64,000 nucleotides of DNA from Hymenobacter volaticus (GCF_022921055.1 NZ_CP095065.1:178619-242618), one strand, 5' to 3'. Shown: positions 18,274 through 28,438, counted from the stretch's first letter. Notes: generated by a model not told the origin, from the letters alone. Made by a program: numbers and translations.

Positions 18274-19655
18274 ATGAAGATATTCTGGCTTCTGTTTACG
18301 TATGAGTGGCGGCATTTCAAGGCCGCTAAGGGCCTGGTGCTGCTAACTGCCCTGGTGTTGCTGGTCGGTCTCTACGGCATCTACTACGGCACCACCGAAA
18401 TCGGGCGCCAGCGCCAGCACCTGGCCGAACTGCCCACCCTGGCTCGCCACAACGTGGAGGAGCTGCAAGGGAAGTTTCCGGGGAGGCTGATGCCGGCGAT
18501 ATCGGCTACTACCACACCACCTTTGCCGTGCACCACCCTACTGCCTGGGCCAGCCTCTCCTTGGGTCAGCGCGACGTAAATCCTTACTACGTGAAGCTGC
18601 GGCTGCTGGGTTTGCAAGGTCAGCTTTACGCTTCCGAAAACGTGAACCCCACCAAGGCCCTTAATGGCAACTTCGATCTGGCGTTTGTGCTGGTGTACCT
18701 GTTTCCGCTGCTCGTTATTGCCTTGAGCTTCAATTTGCTGTCCAGTGAGCGAGAGCAAGGCATCCTGACGCTGCTGCTAGCCCAGCCAATCAGTGCGGGC
18801 TTGGTAGTGGGGGCCAAGCTCTTGTTTCGGCTAACGCTGGTGCTCGGGCTGGCGCTAGGGCTATCGGCGGTGGCCATGCTGGGGGCGCAGGTGCCGCTCG
18901 ATGGCCGCGTGGGACTCTGGCTGGCACTGGTGACCTTCTACTGTTTGTTATGGTTTGGCCTAGCCTACGTGGTGACGGGCTTGCAGCGCAACTCGGCCTT
19001 CAACGCGGTAGCGCTGGTAGGATTGTGGCTGATTCTGGTGGTGCTGGTACCGGGCTTGCTGAACGTGTACGTTAGTGCCGCCCGGCCCGTGCCCCAGGGC
19101 ATTGCGCTGACGGTAAAGCAGCGCGAGGAAATTCACGGAGGCTGGGATAAGCCTAAAATGGAAACCATGAACCGCTTTTTTGCGCTCTACCCGCAGTTTC
19201 GCGACACGGCCACCATCAAGGAGCGGTTCGTGTGGCGCTGGTACTACGCCTTCCAGCACCTAGGCGACCAGTCGGTACGGCCCCTAGCCGCGGCTTACAG
19301 CCAAGGCTTGCAGCAACGCTACGAACTGGTGAACCGCCTAAGCTGGCTTTCGCCGGCCATCAACGCTCAAAGTAGCCTCAACGCGCTGGCCGGCACCGAC
19401 CTGCCGACTCATCTGGCCTTCCAGCAAAGTGCCACCCGCTACCACGACGCGCTGCGGGCCTTCTACTACCGCTACCTGTTCCACAAAGTGGCGTTCACCC
19501 ACGCCGACTACGCCAAGGAGCCCACGCACACGTTCACGAGCACCCCGGAAATCAAAACGGCGGTTAGTGGCTTGGGCAAGCTGCTGGGTAGCGTGGGGGT
19601 GGTGTTTGCAACCGGCCTGCTCTTGTTCCGGGTGCGTCCCATCAACCCGCGCTAA
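18274..19655 (+). CDS. ABC-2 type permease (DUF3526-like), second subunit, one frameshift
   Basis: The start at 18274 gives MKIFWLLFTYEWRHFKAAKG. The frame breaks near 18480 in a CCGGGG run. Adding one base yields GEADAGDIGYYHTTFAVHHP, which runs into the second frame and on to 19655. The fold parallels the upstream permease: helix, large loop, SSEREQGILTLLLAQPIS in the membrane core and a large second loop. The near-identical architecture suggests the two form a heterodimer. The single-base loss in a homopolymer looks like a read error, but a true lesion cannot be ruled out. Confidence 0.8.
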
Positions 19656-19699
19656 GAACCCGGCTAGCTGGGCAGTCTGTCTACTAATCCGCTTCCCTC

Positions 19700-20755
19700 A
19701 TGCCTATCCGAATTCTTCTAGTCGTTTTCCTCTGCGCCATTCAAAGCCTAGCCGGCGTGACCGTCAAGCCTTTTTCTTTCCGCAACGAGACCATCAAAGC
19801 GGGCACCAAACGTGCCATGCTGCTGCCCGTGGTAGCCGGTAAAGACAGCACCGTGATTCCGGTGACTGTATTTCACGGCGCGAAGCAAGGGCCGGTCGTG
19901 GGCATCATTGCCGGGGTGCACGGCTACGAGTATCCCCCTATTATTGCGGCCCAGCAGTTTGCCCAATCGCTGGACCCGGCGCAACTCAGCGGCACCGTTA
20001 TTCTGGTGCATCTAGCCAACGTGCCGGGGTTTCTCGGGCACCGGACGGATGTTAATCCCTTGGATAATAAGAACCTGAACCGGGTGTTTCCGGGTAAGGT
20101 GGATGGCACCATTACCGAGCGCATGGCCTGGGTGCTAAGCAACGACATCATCGCCCGCTGCAACTTTGTCGTTGACGTGCACGCCGGCGACGCCCCCGAA
20201 GATCTGCGCCCCTATTCGGGTTACTACAATTACTTCGACACCCCCGAGCTGTCCGAAAAAGGCCGGCAGATGGCCGTGGCGCTCGGCTTTCCTTACGTGG
20301 TGCAGTTCGGCAACGAGCCTACGCTTAAGGAAGCGGCGATCTATTGCTCGCGCGAAGCCATCAAACGCGGCATCCCGGCAGTGGATATCGAGTGCGGCCG
20401 CCTCGGGCAGGTGGAAGCGGAAAACGTGGCTCTGATCAAGCAGGCGCTGCACAACCTGCTGGTACATCTGCGCATCGAGGAGGGCACGCTGTCGCGGAGC
20501 CAGCCTTACTTGATTGCCCGCCGCACGAGCATCAACAGCGCGCATACCGGCTTTTTTTACCCTCTAGTAAAGGCGGGCGAATTTATTTATAAAGGCCGCA
20601 AACTAGGCTTCGTGACCGACTTATTTGGCAACCACCTCTCGGAGGTGATATCGCCAGTTGATGGCGTGGTCCTTTATATGAGCGCTACGCCGCCCATCGG
20701 TAAGGGTGATGAATTGTTTAGTATTGGGCAGCTGCCGCTGATCACTAAGTCGTGA
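19700..20755 (+). CDS. Succinylglutamate desuccinylase/aspartoacylase-like zinc hydrolase (M14 fold), exported
   Basis: 351 residues. An N-terminal signal peptide ends near LAG. Zinc ligands are visible as HGYEY (H74, E77) and VVDVHAGD (H161), with the substrate Arg in NKNLNRVFPG (R128). A C-terminal beta-domain (PVDGVVLY, KGDELFSIG) matches AstE/AspA-like proteins. These deacylate N-acyl amino acids or amidate-like substrates. The start lies 44 bases after the permease, on the same strand, so it may belong to the same transcription unit and process an imported ligand in the periplasm. Confidence 0.85.
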   Translation: MPIRILLVVFLCAIQSLAGVTVKPFSFRNETIKAGTKRAMLLPVVAGKDSTVIPVTVFHGAKQGPVVGIIAGVHGYEYPPIIAAQQFAQSLDPAQLSGTVILVHLANVPGFLGHRTDVNPLDNKNLNRVFPGKVDGTITERMAWVLSNDIIARCNFVVDVHAGDAPEDLRPYSGYYNYFDTPELSEKGRQMAVALGFPYVVQFGNEPTLKEAAIYCSREAIKRGIPAVDIECGRLGQVEAENVALIKQALHNLLVHLRIEEGTLSRSQPYLIARRTSINSAHTGFFYPLVKAGEFIYKGRKLGFVTDLFGNHLSEVISPVDGVVLYMSATPPIGKGDELFSIGQLPLITKS

Positions 20756-21041
20756 GGTATAAAGTCTCTGCTTACCAGCTGGCTTGTCCAACAACGAGTT
20801 GGCTGTATAAGATCGGGGCCTGCTTTCTAGTATCACCTGGTACACTGCCCGTAGCTTTCGTGTGTCTTGTCCGTCCGGTTATTGGAGGGCTTTTTGAGAC
20901 GGTAATGCTATTTGAGCCGTCCTAAAAAACGCTACAGCTATGCGGCGTTCCAGTTGCTGAGGTCTGCCGCTGAGCTACCAGCGAACTTTTCGCCCGGCTG
21001 GGGGTTGCAGTAGCTTTGAATCGTACAGAATACTGGCTGCT

Positions 21042-21986
21042 ATGACGACCACCGCCCTTACTGCCCTCTATCAGGAATTGGCGCTCTGCATCGGTCTCGA
21101 CCTAAGCACGTTGCTGCCCCTAGGCATTCAGCGCGAAGTGGGCCACTTCAACGTGTTTAACATGGCGGACCTCTGGGAGTCCACCCAGTTGCGCGCCGGC
21201 ACGTCTTACCCTTGCCGTTCCTTTTACAAGGTCAGCCTGTTGCGCAGCCACAGCCGCGCCGAGTACGCCAACCACACCATTGACATTGCCCCCGATGCGT
21301 TGGTGTTTTCCACGCCTAAGAAATCATTTCAGTGGCGGCCCGCCGAGGCCCAGCAGGGGCACTTCTGCCTCTTCACGGCCGAGTTTATGCTGCCCGTTCT
21401 GGGAGGCGCTACGCTCGAGGAGCTGCCTCTTCTTCAAGCCGAGGGGCACCTCGTGTTTCAGCTAAATCCAGTTGAAGTGGCGCGGGCGGCGGCGCTGTTC
21501 ACCCAAATGCACGAGGAGTTAAGCTCCGACTACGCCCACAAGTACGACCTGCTACGGGCCTACGTACTGGAACTGCTACACCTGGGCCAGAAGCGACAGC
21601 CCGCTACCACACTGCACCCCACGCATTCGGCGGCGGCCCGGCTCACGTCCCGCTTCGTGGAACTGCTCGAGCAGCAGTTTCCTCTGACTACCCCCCAGCA
21701 GGGCGTGCCGCTGCGCACGCCCAAGGATTTTGCCGACCAGTTGGCCGTGCACGTCAACCACCTCAACAAGGTGCTCAAGGAGCACACCGGCCGCACCACC
21801 ACCGACCTCATCGGCGGCCGTCTGGCGCAGGAGGCTAAGGCCCTGCTGCGCCAGACGGACTGGTCGCTCTGGGAAATTGCCGATAGCCTCGGCTTCGTGG
21901 ACGTGGCGCACTTCTCGCATTTCTTCCGCCGCTACGCCGCCGTGAGCCCCGGCGCTTTCCGCACACTGGAAGCCGTGCTGGTTTGA
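21042..21986 (+). CDS. AraC-family transcriptional regulator
   Basis: 314 residues. An N-terminal sensing domain (1-190) without a clear ligand motif is followed by a C-terminal double HTH (about 205-310: DFADQLAVHVNHLNKVLKEHTG, then WSLWEIADSLGFVDVAHFSHFFRRY). The SDR gene begins 92 bases after its stop on the same strand and is its likely target. Confidence 0.9.
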   Translation: MTTTALTALYQELALCIGLDLSTLLPLGIQREVGHFNVFNMADLWESTQLRAGTSYPCRSFYKVSLLRSHSRAEYANHTIDIAPDALVFSTPKKSFQWRPAEAQQGHFCLFTAEFMLPVLGGATLEELPLLQAEGHLVFQLNPVEVARAAALFTQMHEELSSDYAHKYDLLRAYVLELLHLGQKRQPATTLHPTHSAAARLTSRFVELLEQQFPLTTPQQGVPLRTPKDFADQLAVHVNHLNKVLKEHTGRTTTDLIGGRLAQEAKALLRQTDWSLWEIADSLGFVDVAHFSHFFRRYAAVSPGAFRTLEAVLV

Positions 21987-22078
21987 TTTGTACAACAAGC
22001 TGATTGGCGAATACACCACCACTGGTTGCGGGGCAGGGGACCTTTGTCATGTTCATTTCAACAAGGCAACCCCTACGT

Positions 22079-22831
22079 ATGAGTACTACCAAAATCGCCC
22101 TGCTTACCGGCGGCAGCCGGGGCCTGGGCAAGGACATGGCCCTGAAACTGGCCCAGCAAGGCATCGACGTCATCCTGACCTACCGCAGCCAGCAAACGGA
22201 AGCCGCGGCCGTCGTAGTCGCCATCGAAGCCCTCGGTCGCCGCGCCGTGGCCCTGCCGCTAAACGTGGCCGATACGAGCACGTTCGAGGCGTTCTTTGCG
22301 CAGGTCACTAAAGTGCTGGCCGATACGTTTGGCACCGACAAATTTGATTTCCTGATCAACAATGCTGGCACGGGTCTGCTCCACCCGTTTGCCGAGACGA
22401 CCGAGGCGCAATTTGATGAGCTACTCAACCAGCATTTTAAAGGCGTCTATTTTCTGACTCAACGGGCCTTAGCGCTATTGCGCGACGGGGGCCGCATCAT
22501 CAATATCACGTCGTTGGCCGCCCGCGTGGCTTACGCTGGCAATACCGTTTATGCGAGCGTGAAAGGGGCCTTGGAAGTATTCACCCGGCAGTTGGCCCTG
22601 GAGCTAGGCAGCCGGGGCATTGCGGTCAATGCCGTGGCGCCAGGTGCCGTATTTGGCGGTGGCGCCATGCCGGACACCCCCGAAATGCGCGACTATATCC
22701 TCCAGGCCACGGCCCTGGGCCGCACGGCCGAGCCCGATGACATCGGGGGCATTGTCGCCTTCCTCTGCTCCGACGCAGCCCGCTGGATCAACGGCCAGCG
22801 CCTGGAGGCCTCGGGCGGCGTGGCATTGTAA
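22079..22831 (+). CDS. Short-chain dehydrogenase/reductase (SDR)
   Basis: 250 residues from ATG 22079; the longer frame from 22004 adds an implausible leader. TGGSRGLG binds the cofactor, NNAG is at ~88, and Ser (ITSLAA), Tyr and Lys (YASVK) form the catalytic set. A C-terminal GQRLEASGG tail is typical of ketoreductase-like SDRs. NADP preference is suggested by Arg after strand 2 (TYRSQQT). Probably regulated by the AraC gene upstream. Substrate unknown. Confidence 0.9.
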   Translation: MSTTKIALLTGGSRGLGKDMALKLAQQGIDVILTYRSQQTEAAAVVVAIEALGRRAVALPLNVADTSTFEAFFAQVTKVLADTFGTDKFDFLINNAGTGLLHPFAETTEAQFDELLNQHFKGVYFLTQRALALLRDGGRIINITSLAARVAYAGNTVYASVKGALEVFTRQLALELGSRGIAVNAVAPGAVFGGGAMPDTPEMRDYILQATALGRTAEPDDIGGIVAFLCSDAARWINGQRLEASGGVAL

Positions 22832-22875
22832 ACCCAACGGACGACCAACTTCTAGGGTGTTAGAGAAGCTTGCCT

Positions 22876-22920
22876 AAACCCCACGCCGTTACTGGAATAG
22901 CCAGTAACGGCGTGGGGTTT
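22876..22920 (+). terminator. 20-bp perfect hairpin terminator
   Basis: Arms 22876-22895 and 22901-22920 around a 5-base loop, 45 bases after the SDR stop, ending in TTT. Confidence 0.7.
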
Positions 22921-23055
22921 GTGACCCTGCCCAGCGTAGTGGGAAGAGGTTGTGACCCTTGCCTTACCGATGAAAATAAAATTGAGCTTCTCACGCAAAT
23001 ACTCCCTATCCACAGTTCCTGACCTTTGTTCAAGCACCTATAGTCGGGAAAACGC

Positions 23056-23309
23056 ATGAAAACAAAACCAGCGCTACTCGTCAGTCAGCCGAGCATCATC
23101 TACTCGCAGTATTCAAACTGCCACGTTGAAAGCTAGCGGGCTGCGTGCGCGTGACAGCAGCAGGACAAAGCCGCGTGCTCGAGGCAGGCAGCTTGCTATT
23201 TACCTGGAAAAATTTCTTAGCCAAATTCATTAAGCAGCCGGCCGAAAAGGATCCTTTTCGCGCCATTACGATACTATTTGACACGCCTACCCCACTTGCC
23301 GCCCGCTAG
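23056..23309 (+). pseudogene. Remnant of an AraC-type regulator (N-terminal part)
   Basis: ATG 23056 starts MKTKPALLVSQPSIIYSQYS. After a frame break near 23135 the reading continues SRVLEAGSLLFTWKNFLAKF and DPFRAITILFD to a TAG at 23307. The GSLLF.WKNFL.KF.K.P and FR.I.I.FD pattern resembles the sensing domain of some AraC regulators. There is no HTH part, so the gene is truncated. It converges on the cupin gene. Confidence 0.4.
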
Positions 23310-23330
23310 TCGAACGGAGAGGACCACCCC

Positions 23331-23702
23331 CTACAGCTGCCGTAACTGCTCCGTCAGCGAGCGCGTGTTGGCGAGTACGACCTCGCCTGTATGCAATGTT
23401 TGCTTTTTCTCCAGCAGCATGATATGGCATTCCTGCTCGGCGACGGGGTTATGGGGCGTTCCCTTCGGGACGACGTAGAGCGAGCCGGCCGGTAGCTCGA
23501 CTACGCCGTGCTCCAACTCAATACGCAGATGACCTTTAAGCACGAAGAAGAGCTCGTCCTCCTGCGCATGGCTATGCCAGGTAAGCGAGCCCAGCAGCTT
23601 GGCTACCTTCACATAGGAATCTTCTATTTCGGCCACGACCCGGGGCGACCAGTATTCGGTTAGCGAAGCGGCCAACTCGGCCAGGGGAAGGCTAGGAAGC
23701 AT
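23331..23702 (-). CDS. Cupin-domain protein
   Basis: 123 residues from ATG 23702. The metal-binding cupin motif is visible as WHSHAQEDELFFVLKG (two His and a Glu), followed by PAGSLYVVPKGTPHNP (third His). Single-domain cupins of this kind may be sensors or small dioxygenase/isomerase-like proteins. It stands alone, facing the AraC remnant. Confidence 0.8.
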   Translation of the reverse strand: MLPSLPLAELAASLTEYWSPRVVAEIEDSYVKVAKLLGSLTWHSHAQEDELFFVLKGHLRIELEHGVVELPAGSLYVVPKGTPHNPVAEQECHIMLLEKKQTLHTGEVVLANTRSLTEQLRQL

Positions 23703-23856
23703 AGCGAACAGGGAAAAAGGGTGAAACCGGAACGTACAAAACGGGCGGGGACGCTCACTCGCCGAGCAGTACCCAGCCCTCAGCTTACAAGCTACCCAAT
23801 TACGCGGCGGGAGTAACACAAGGGTAGGCTGCTTAACTGGCGCTGAAGGTGCAAGA

Positions 23857-23925
23857 AGCCCACCTCAATTGCGTAAAGATGTGATAAGGAGTCCTTATCA
23901 CATCTTTACGCAATTGAGGTGGGCT
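23857..23925. terminator. 34-bp perfect hairpin, 1-nt loop
   Basis: Arms 23857-23890 and 23892-23925 are exact complements. The centre reads GATAAGGAGTCCTTATC, close to the GATAAGGGNCCCTTATC palindrome found at 42, 58 and 59 kb. It lies 155 bases upstream of the cupin start, so it is not at a gene end. Confidence 0.5.
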
Positions 23926-24099
23926 AGCTAAGCCGGACAGGGGACCGTCCGTACACTTCACGGGCTTGACCATGCACTATGCCCTCTTCCAAGGTAGCCA
24001 ACCGCTCGGTCGCCTGCGCAGAGGCCGTTAACGTCAGCTGCACCTTGCTGGCATGGTGACGTTACGCTCGCACATCGTGGGGCTTCTCTTGCCCGTGCA

Positions 24100-24152
24100 A
24101 CGCAAATGGGGGCATGCCGTGGTAGTGCTCTACGGCATGCCCCCGTTTGCGT
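24100..24152 (-). terminator. 21-bp hairpin after alpha/beta hydrolase
   Basis: Arms 24100-24120 and 24132-24152 pair with one G.T wobble, 27 bases past the hydrolase stop. Confidence 0.6.
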
Positions 24153-24179
24153 GACGAGCCGTATTGCTCGGCACTTTCC

Positions 24180-24983
24180 TTATTTGGCGGCGGTTTTCGC
24201 CGCCTCCCCGTTCGCCGCTTTCCTGATGACGTCAGCCACCATTTTGGGCTGCGAGATGTAGATGCAATGGCTACCCTTTACTTCCGTTACGTTGGTATTG
24301 GAGCGGCTATACATGTTGCGCTGAATGAGCGGATTAATGCTTTTATCCTCCGTGGCTAAGAGGGCATACGTAGGCTTCGTTCGCCAAGCGGCCTGGGTGA
24401 GCGGGGTAATAAACGCTTTGGCGTAGAAGGCTCCTTGCGAGGCGGCCATAAACTCGGCCTCCTTTGCACTTACGTCAGCGCAGAAACCGGCGTGAAATTT
24501 CGCTCGGTCATAGTACACAATCCCTTGCGCATTGGGCGGTAACACCCCATTTTCCGGGGCGGGTGGGGCACTCTGAAACCATTGCAGGGCCGACTCGCCC
24601 TTGTCCGGCTGGAAGGCGGCAATGTAGACCAGTGCCGCTACCTTGGCGTGATTACCCGCCTCGGTGATGACGGCCCCACCCCAGGAGTGGCCCACTAAAA
24701 TGGCGGGGCCATCTTGTTGGTCCAGCGCTAGGTTTGTCGCAGCTACGTCATCTTCCAGCGAAGTCAAGGGGTTCTGCACCACCGTCACATGGTAGCCGTT
24801 TTTAGTTAACTCTTGGTAGAGGGCTTTGTAGCCCGAGCCGTCGGCAAACGCGCCGTGTACCAGCACTACGTTTTTGACTGTTTGCGCCCAGGTGGTGGCA
24901 GGCAAGCCTACGAGGAGGGTCATGGCAAAAATTGAACGGGCCAGCAGGTGAGCTAGGCGGGTGAACTGAAGGGAAAATTTCAT
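24180..24983 (-). CDS. Exported alpha/beta hydrolase
   Basis: 267 residues with a signal peptide ending TTWAQ. The oxyanion-hole stretch LVHGAFADGS and the nucleophile elbow GHSWGG (S100) are clear, with the acidic residue near ATEDKS and His near VKGSHC. It resembles the periplasmic EstC/salicylate-esterase-like group common in soil Bacteroidota. The AraC gene just upstream on the same strand may control it. A GACCTTTG -7-like box lies at about 25007-25014 in its upstream gap. Confidence 0.88.
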   Translation of the reverse strand: MKFSLQFTRLAHLLARSIFAMTLLVGLPATTWAQTVKNVVLVHGAFADGSGYKALYQELTKNGYHVTVVQNPLTSLEDDVAATNLALDQQDGPAILVGHSWGGAVITEAGNHAKVAALVYIAAFQPDKGESALQWFQSAPPAPENGVLPPNAQGIVYYDRAKFHAGFCADVSAKEAEFMAASQGAFYAKAFITPLTQAAWRTKPTYALLATEDKSINPLIQRNMYSRSNTNVTEVKGSHCIYISQPKMVADVIRKAANGEAAKTAAK

Positions 24984-25060
24984 GTCCTTTTAAGAGTTAG
25001 TGAACAGGACAAAGGTCCCACCAGACGGCGCGCTGCGTATTGCCCAGAATTCCCGAAGAC

Positions 25061-25930
25061 TTATAAAAACTTCCCCTCGTCCGGTAGCAAGGCTTTGTCC
25101 TGACGATACTTAATAGGTGAAACGGCCGTGTGCCGCTTGAAAAAATTGCAGAAGTAGGCCGGCTCCTCAAAGCCGAGTTCATAGGTGATTTCTTTAACGG
25201 ACTTGGGCGTGTAGTGCAGCAGCCGTTTTGCTTCTAACAGAATTCGTCCTTGGATTAGCTGCAATGCCGTTTTGTCGCTATAAAGCGCAAAGATGTTGGC
25301 CAGCGTTTTCGGCGACTTGTGCAGCAAATTCGCGTAGTAGGCTACGGAATGCTCCCGTCGGAAATGACTTTCAACGAGCACGTTGAACTTCCGAAATAGA
25401 CTTAGCCGCTGCTCCTGGTGGTCTTCCCCCGGCATATATTCCGACCGGGCCAGCTTCGTGATCGTAATGATCAGGCGCTTTAACAACACCACCAGCATCT
25501 CATTCTGAATGTGGTCTTGCGTTGCTAACTCCTGCTTGAAAATGGCAACCAGCAAGTTCAGCTTTGCTTGGTAAGCCGGATCGAGGCGAATAAACATCGT
25601 ATTTCCCATTCCGAACAGGAACCCTGCGCAGCTGACTTCGGCATCGTGATCCACCACGCAATAAAACTCCCGATTGAATTGCCAAGCGACTACATCGGCT
25701 GGCCGCTCAAACGTGAACGACTGGTTGAACATCAGGGGTAAAATAGTTTGCGAGTCAAACCGGTGGGAAGTACCGTCAATATTCACTGCTTGGGCAGGGC
25801 CACTGTTCCAGGCAATGGTGAAGTACGGTTTGGCGGCGTCGCGGGAATAAAACCGGTGGTCAAACCCTGCCTCCTCACTGATCAGGAGTAAGTCTCCCCC
25901 CGTCTGTTGGTCGGTCAATGCTAGCTTCAT
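25061..25930 (-). CDS. AraC-family transcriptional regulator
   Basis: 289 residues. An N-terminal cupin-like sensing domain (NIDGTSHRFDSQTILPLM) and a C-terminal AraC HTH pair (SVAYYANLLHKSPKTLANIF; SVKEITYELGFEEPAYFCNF; KYRQD end). It sits between the alpha/beta hydrolase and an SDR, all leftward. Confidence 0.9.
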   Translation of the reverse strand: MKLALTDQQTGGDLLLISEEAGFDHRFYSRDAAKPYFTIAWNSGPAQAVNIDGTSHRFDSQTILPLMFNQSFTFERPADVVAWQFNREFYCVVDHDAEVSCAGFLFGMGNTMFIRLDPAYQAKLNLLVAIFKQELATQDHIQNEMLVVLLKRLIITITKLARSEYMPGEDHQEQRLSLFRKFNVLVESHFRREHSVAYYANLLHKSPKTLANIFALYSDKTALQLIQGRILLEAKRLLHYTPKSVKEITYELGFEEPAYFCNFFKRHTAVSPIKYRQDKALLPDEGKFL

Positions 25931-26014
25931 GCAGATGTTGGTTTAAGAACCAGAAGTTGAGTGACTGCCCCACTCGTTCAGGTGCTCTGAGTGCGCGCAA
26001 GCAACGGCGACCCG

Positions 26015-26767
26015 CTAGATTTGAGCCGTGCCGCCATCCACAAACAACTCGATGCCCGTAATAAAGCTGCTGTCGTCGCAGGCCAGGAAAACCGCCGCTT
26101 TCGCCGTCTCCTCCGGCTGCCCCATCCGGCCCATTGGAATGCTGGAGACGATGTAGTCTTTGATGAACTGCTTTTGCTCTGGCGTACTGCCCATCCGGGT
26201 TGTAGCAGCCGTTTCCGTTGGCCCGGGGCTCAGCGCATTCACCCGAATCCTGCGGGCCTGCAAATCCATCGTCCAGGTGCGGGCAAACGAGCGCACGGCG
26301 GCCTTCGAGGCGCTGTACACACTAAAGGCCGCCGCCCCCTTGGAGCCGGTAGTGGAGGCCATGAGGATGATGGAGCTACCGTCGCGCAGCAGGGGGAGCG
26401 CTTTTTGCACGGTAAACAACATGCCCCTCACGTTGCTGTTGAACACTTTATCAAAGTGTTCTTCCGTAATGGCGCCCAGCGGCACCATCCCACCGCTCCC
26501 GCCGGCATTGGCGAACACAATGTCGAGGTGGCCTTTCTGTTGGCGCACCTGCTCGTAGAGGCGGTCGAGGTCGGCCAGATTGGCCACATCACCCTGTACC
26601 CCGGTCACCTGCTGGCCGATAAGCGCTACGGCCGCGTCCAGCTCTTCTTGCCGACGGCCGGTAATAAAGACGTACGCGCCTTCCGAAACGAAAAGCTGCG
26701 CGGTTGCTAGGCCGATGCCCGAGCTGCCACCCGTGATGAGCGCGATTTTGCCTTCCAGTTTTTTCAT
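26015..26767 (-). CDS. SDR oxidoreductase
   Basis: 250 residues. TGGSSGIG, ANAGG, catalytic Ser (MASTT), YSASK and C-terminal ELFVDGG. Arg-Arg after strand 2 (TGRRQEE) suggests NADP(H). Leftward, upstream of the AraC gene by ~85 bases, likely its partner. Confidence 0.9.
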   Translation of the reverse strand: MKKLEGKIALITGGSSGIGLATAQLFVSEGAYVFITGRRQEELDAAVALIGQQVTGVQGDVANLADLDRLYEQVRQQKGHLDIVFANAGGSGGMVPLGAITEEHFDKVFNSNVRGMLFTVQKALPLLRDGSSIILMASTTGSKGAAAFSVYSASKAAVRSFARTWTMDLQARRIRVNALSPGPTETAATTRMGSTPEQKQFIKDYIVSSIPMGRMGQPEETAKAAVFLACDDSSFITGIELFVDGGTAQI

Positions 26768-27168
26768 GATTCCGTTCTCGGTTTAAGAATTTTTAAGGGT
26801 GCAGTAAGGTGGGCCGTGTACTAGGCAAGCCGCCATGGGGTGGCCGACGGCCGATAAGGTGCGGGTCCTAATCTTGCTGAAACCGGTGCGCGTGCCTATC
26901 GCGGAAAATGACTTGATTCAGGGGTGAGAGCTAGGCAAATGGGCAAGGCATCCCGGCAACCTACTTGCTGCCTAGTGGTCGTCAAAGAGCTTGGCCGTGA
27001 TGGTGACCGGGCTGATGAGGCCGGTTTCACTTGTTCCCGTAAGACGTCAAAGGCCACGGCGGGGGAAATGGCCTGTTAGCGAGATTGACTCCGCCAGGAA
27101 GTGCGCTTGCTACAGCGTCAAAGTGCTTTCCAAGTCCCGTTCGGGGTGCAGGCCAAGCAAACAACCGC
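26768..27168. other. Intergenic, no gene established
   Basis: A leftward open stretch ending TGLISPVTITAKLFDDH (stop near 26970) has some protein character but no start and no family. It could be a decayed gene end. Confidence 0.25.
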
Positions 27169-27918
27169 TTATTTCATGCCGCCGCCAGCTAAAATGACCT
27201 CGCCAGTTATCCAACGCGCATCATCAGAGGCCAGGAATACGGCGATGGGCGAAATATCAGTTGGCTGGCCGATGCGCCCCAGTGGGGTCATGGCTTCAAA
27301 TTGCGCTTGAAAAGGACTGCCGATGAGGCCTGCCACTCGGCCGCCTTCCGTATCGGTCATCCCTGGATTAATAGAATTTACCCGGATTTTCTTAGGACCA
27401 AGCTCTTTGGATAACACCTGCGTAATAGCGTCCAAGGCCCCTTTCGTGCCGGCGTAAATGGTACTTTGGGGCGGACTGAGGCGCGTTACACTGGAACCGA
27501 TGTTGATGATGCTGCCCCCTTTCTCGCCAAAGCCAGCCACCGCCGCCTGGGTAGCCAGGATGACCCCTAACACGTTGGTATTAAACTGACGGTGAAATTC
27601 GGTTTCCGTGACGTCTTCGAGCAGAGACAAGGTGTATACGCCGGCGTTATTCACCAGTATATCCGCGTCACCAAAGGTTTCTTTCGTCTTGGCAAAAAGG
27701 GCCTCCACGTCGGATTGGCTGGATACATCGCCCTGCACGACGATGGCTTTGCCGCCTTTCGCGATAATATCGGTAACGACTTTATCAGCCCCCTTTTTAT
27801 CGGACGAGTAGTTCACCACGACCAAGGCGCCTTCGCTGGCCAGGCCTCTCGCGATTTCAGCGCCAATGCCTTTGGATGCCCCTGTCACAACGGCTACTTT
27901 GTTTTCTAACTTTTTCAT
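27169..27918 (-). CDS. SDR oxidoreductase (FabG-like)
   Basis: 249 residues from ATG 27918. TGASKGIG, NNAG, Ser in NIGSSV, YAGTK and a C-terminal VILAGGGMK. Asn-Tyr-Ser after strand 2 (VVNYSSDKKG) fits NADP-linked 3-oxoacyl reductase-like SDRs. No acyl-carrier genes are near, so a fatty-acid role is unlikely. Confidence 0.9.
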   Translation of the reverse strand: MKKLENKVAVVTGASKGIGAEIARGLASEGALVVVNYSSDKKGADKVVTDIIAKGGKAIVVQGDVSSQSDVEALFAKTKETFGDADILVNNAGVYTLSLLEDVTETEFHRQFNTNVLGVILATQAAVAGFGEKGGSIINIGSSVTRLSPPQSTIYAGTKGALDAITQVLSKELGPKKIRVNSINPGMTDTEGGRVAGLIGSPFQAQFEAMTPLGRIGQPTDISPIAVFLASDDARWITGEVILAGGGMK

Positions 27919-28053
27919 TTTCAATAGGTTTGAAGTATGGAACAACAGTTCCGAAAATGTGAGATGGATTTTTGCTAGCGAGAGATAACTCTCGCAGCAC
28001 TTTGAAAATCAATAGGGTCGGGGTCAAAACGTCCTGACCGAGCAACGCCACCC

Positions 28054-28438
28054 TTAGTAAGCAGCAGTCAGGTGCTCGCGGTGTTCAGCCGCCCACCGTT
28101 GCAAGGTCAGCGCAGGGCGGCCGGTTACGTGTGGTACATCATCGCGCACGCTGCCGATGTAGCCCATTCGGCCGTCAACAATCTGTCTCATGGATTCAAC
28201 GCCGCTCCTGGGCATACCAAGACTCAACCTGGAGATCCATGGAAGTGGAGACTTTCTTGAACTCGTCGGGTCCGAGCACCTGGCATGTTATCTTTCGGCC
28301 CATGACTTCGCTGAGTATCGCCGCAATCTCGGGGCCACTGGCGAGCTCCGTACTCAGCCAGTAGTGGGTGGTCAGTAATTCAGTATAATGGAATTGACCG
28401 GTAACGTATCCTTCCGCAGGTACCAGCCACACACTCAT
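28054..28438 (-). pseudogene. NmrA/NAD(P)H-binding protein, C-terminal remnant
   Basis: The frame from 28438 reads ASGPEIAAILSEVMGRKITC and GPDEFKK, typical of the end of NmrA-like atypical SDRs. After a shift near 28196 the expected tail continues: MRQIVDGRMGYIGSVRDD, then RPALTLQRWAAEHRE to a TAA at 28054-28056. The N-terminal Rossmann half is missing, so it is truncated, not just frameshifted. Confidence 0.6.
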
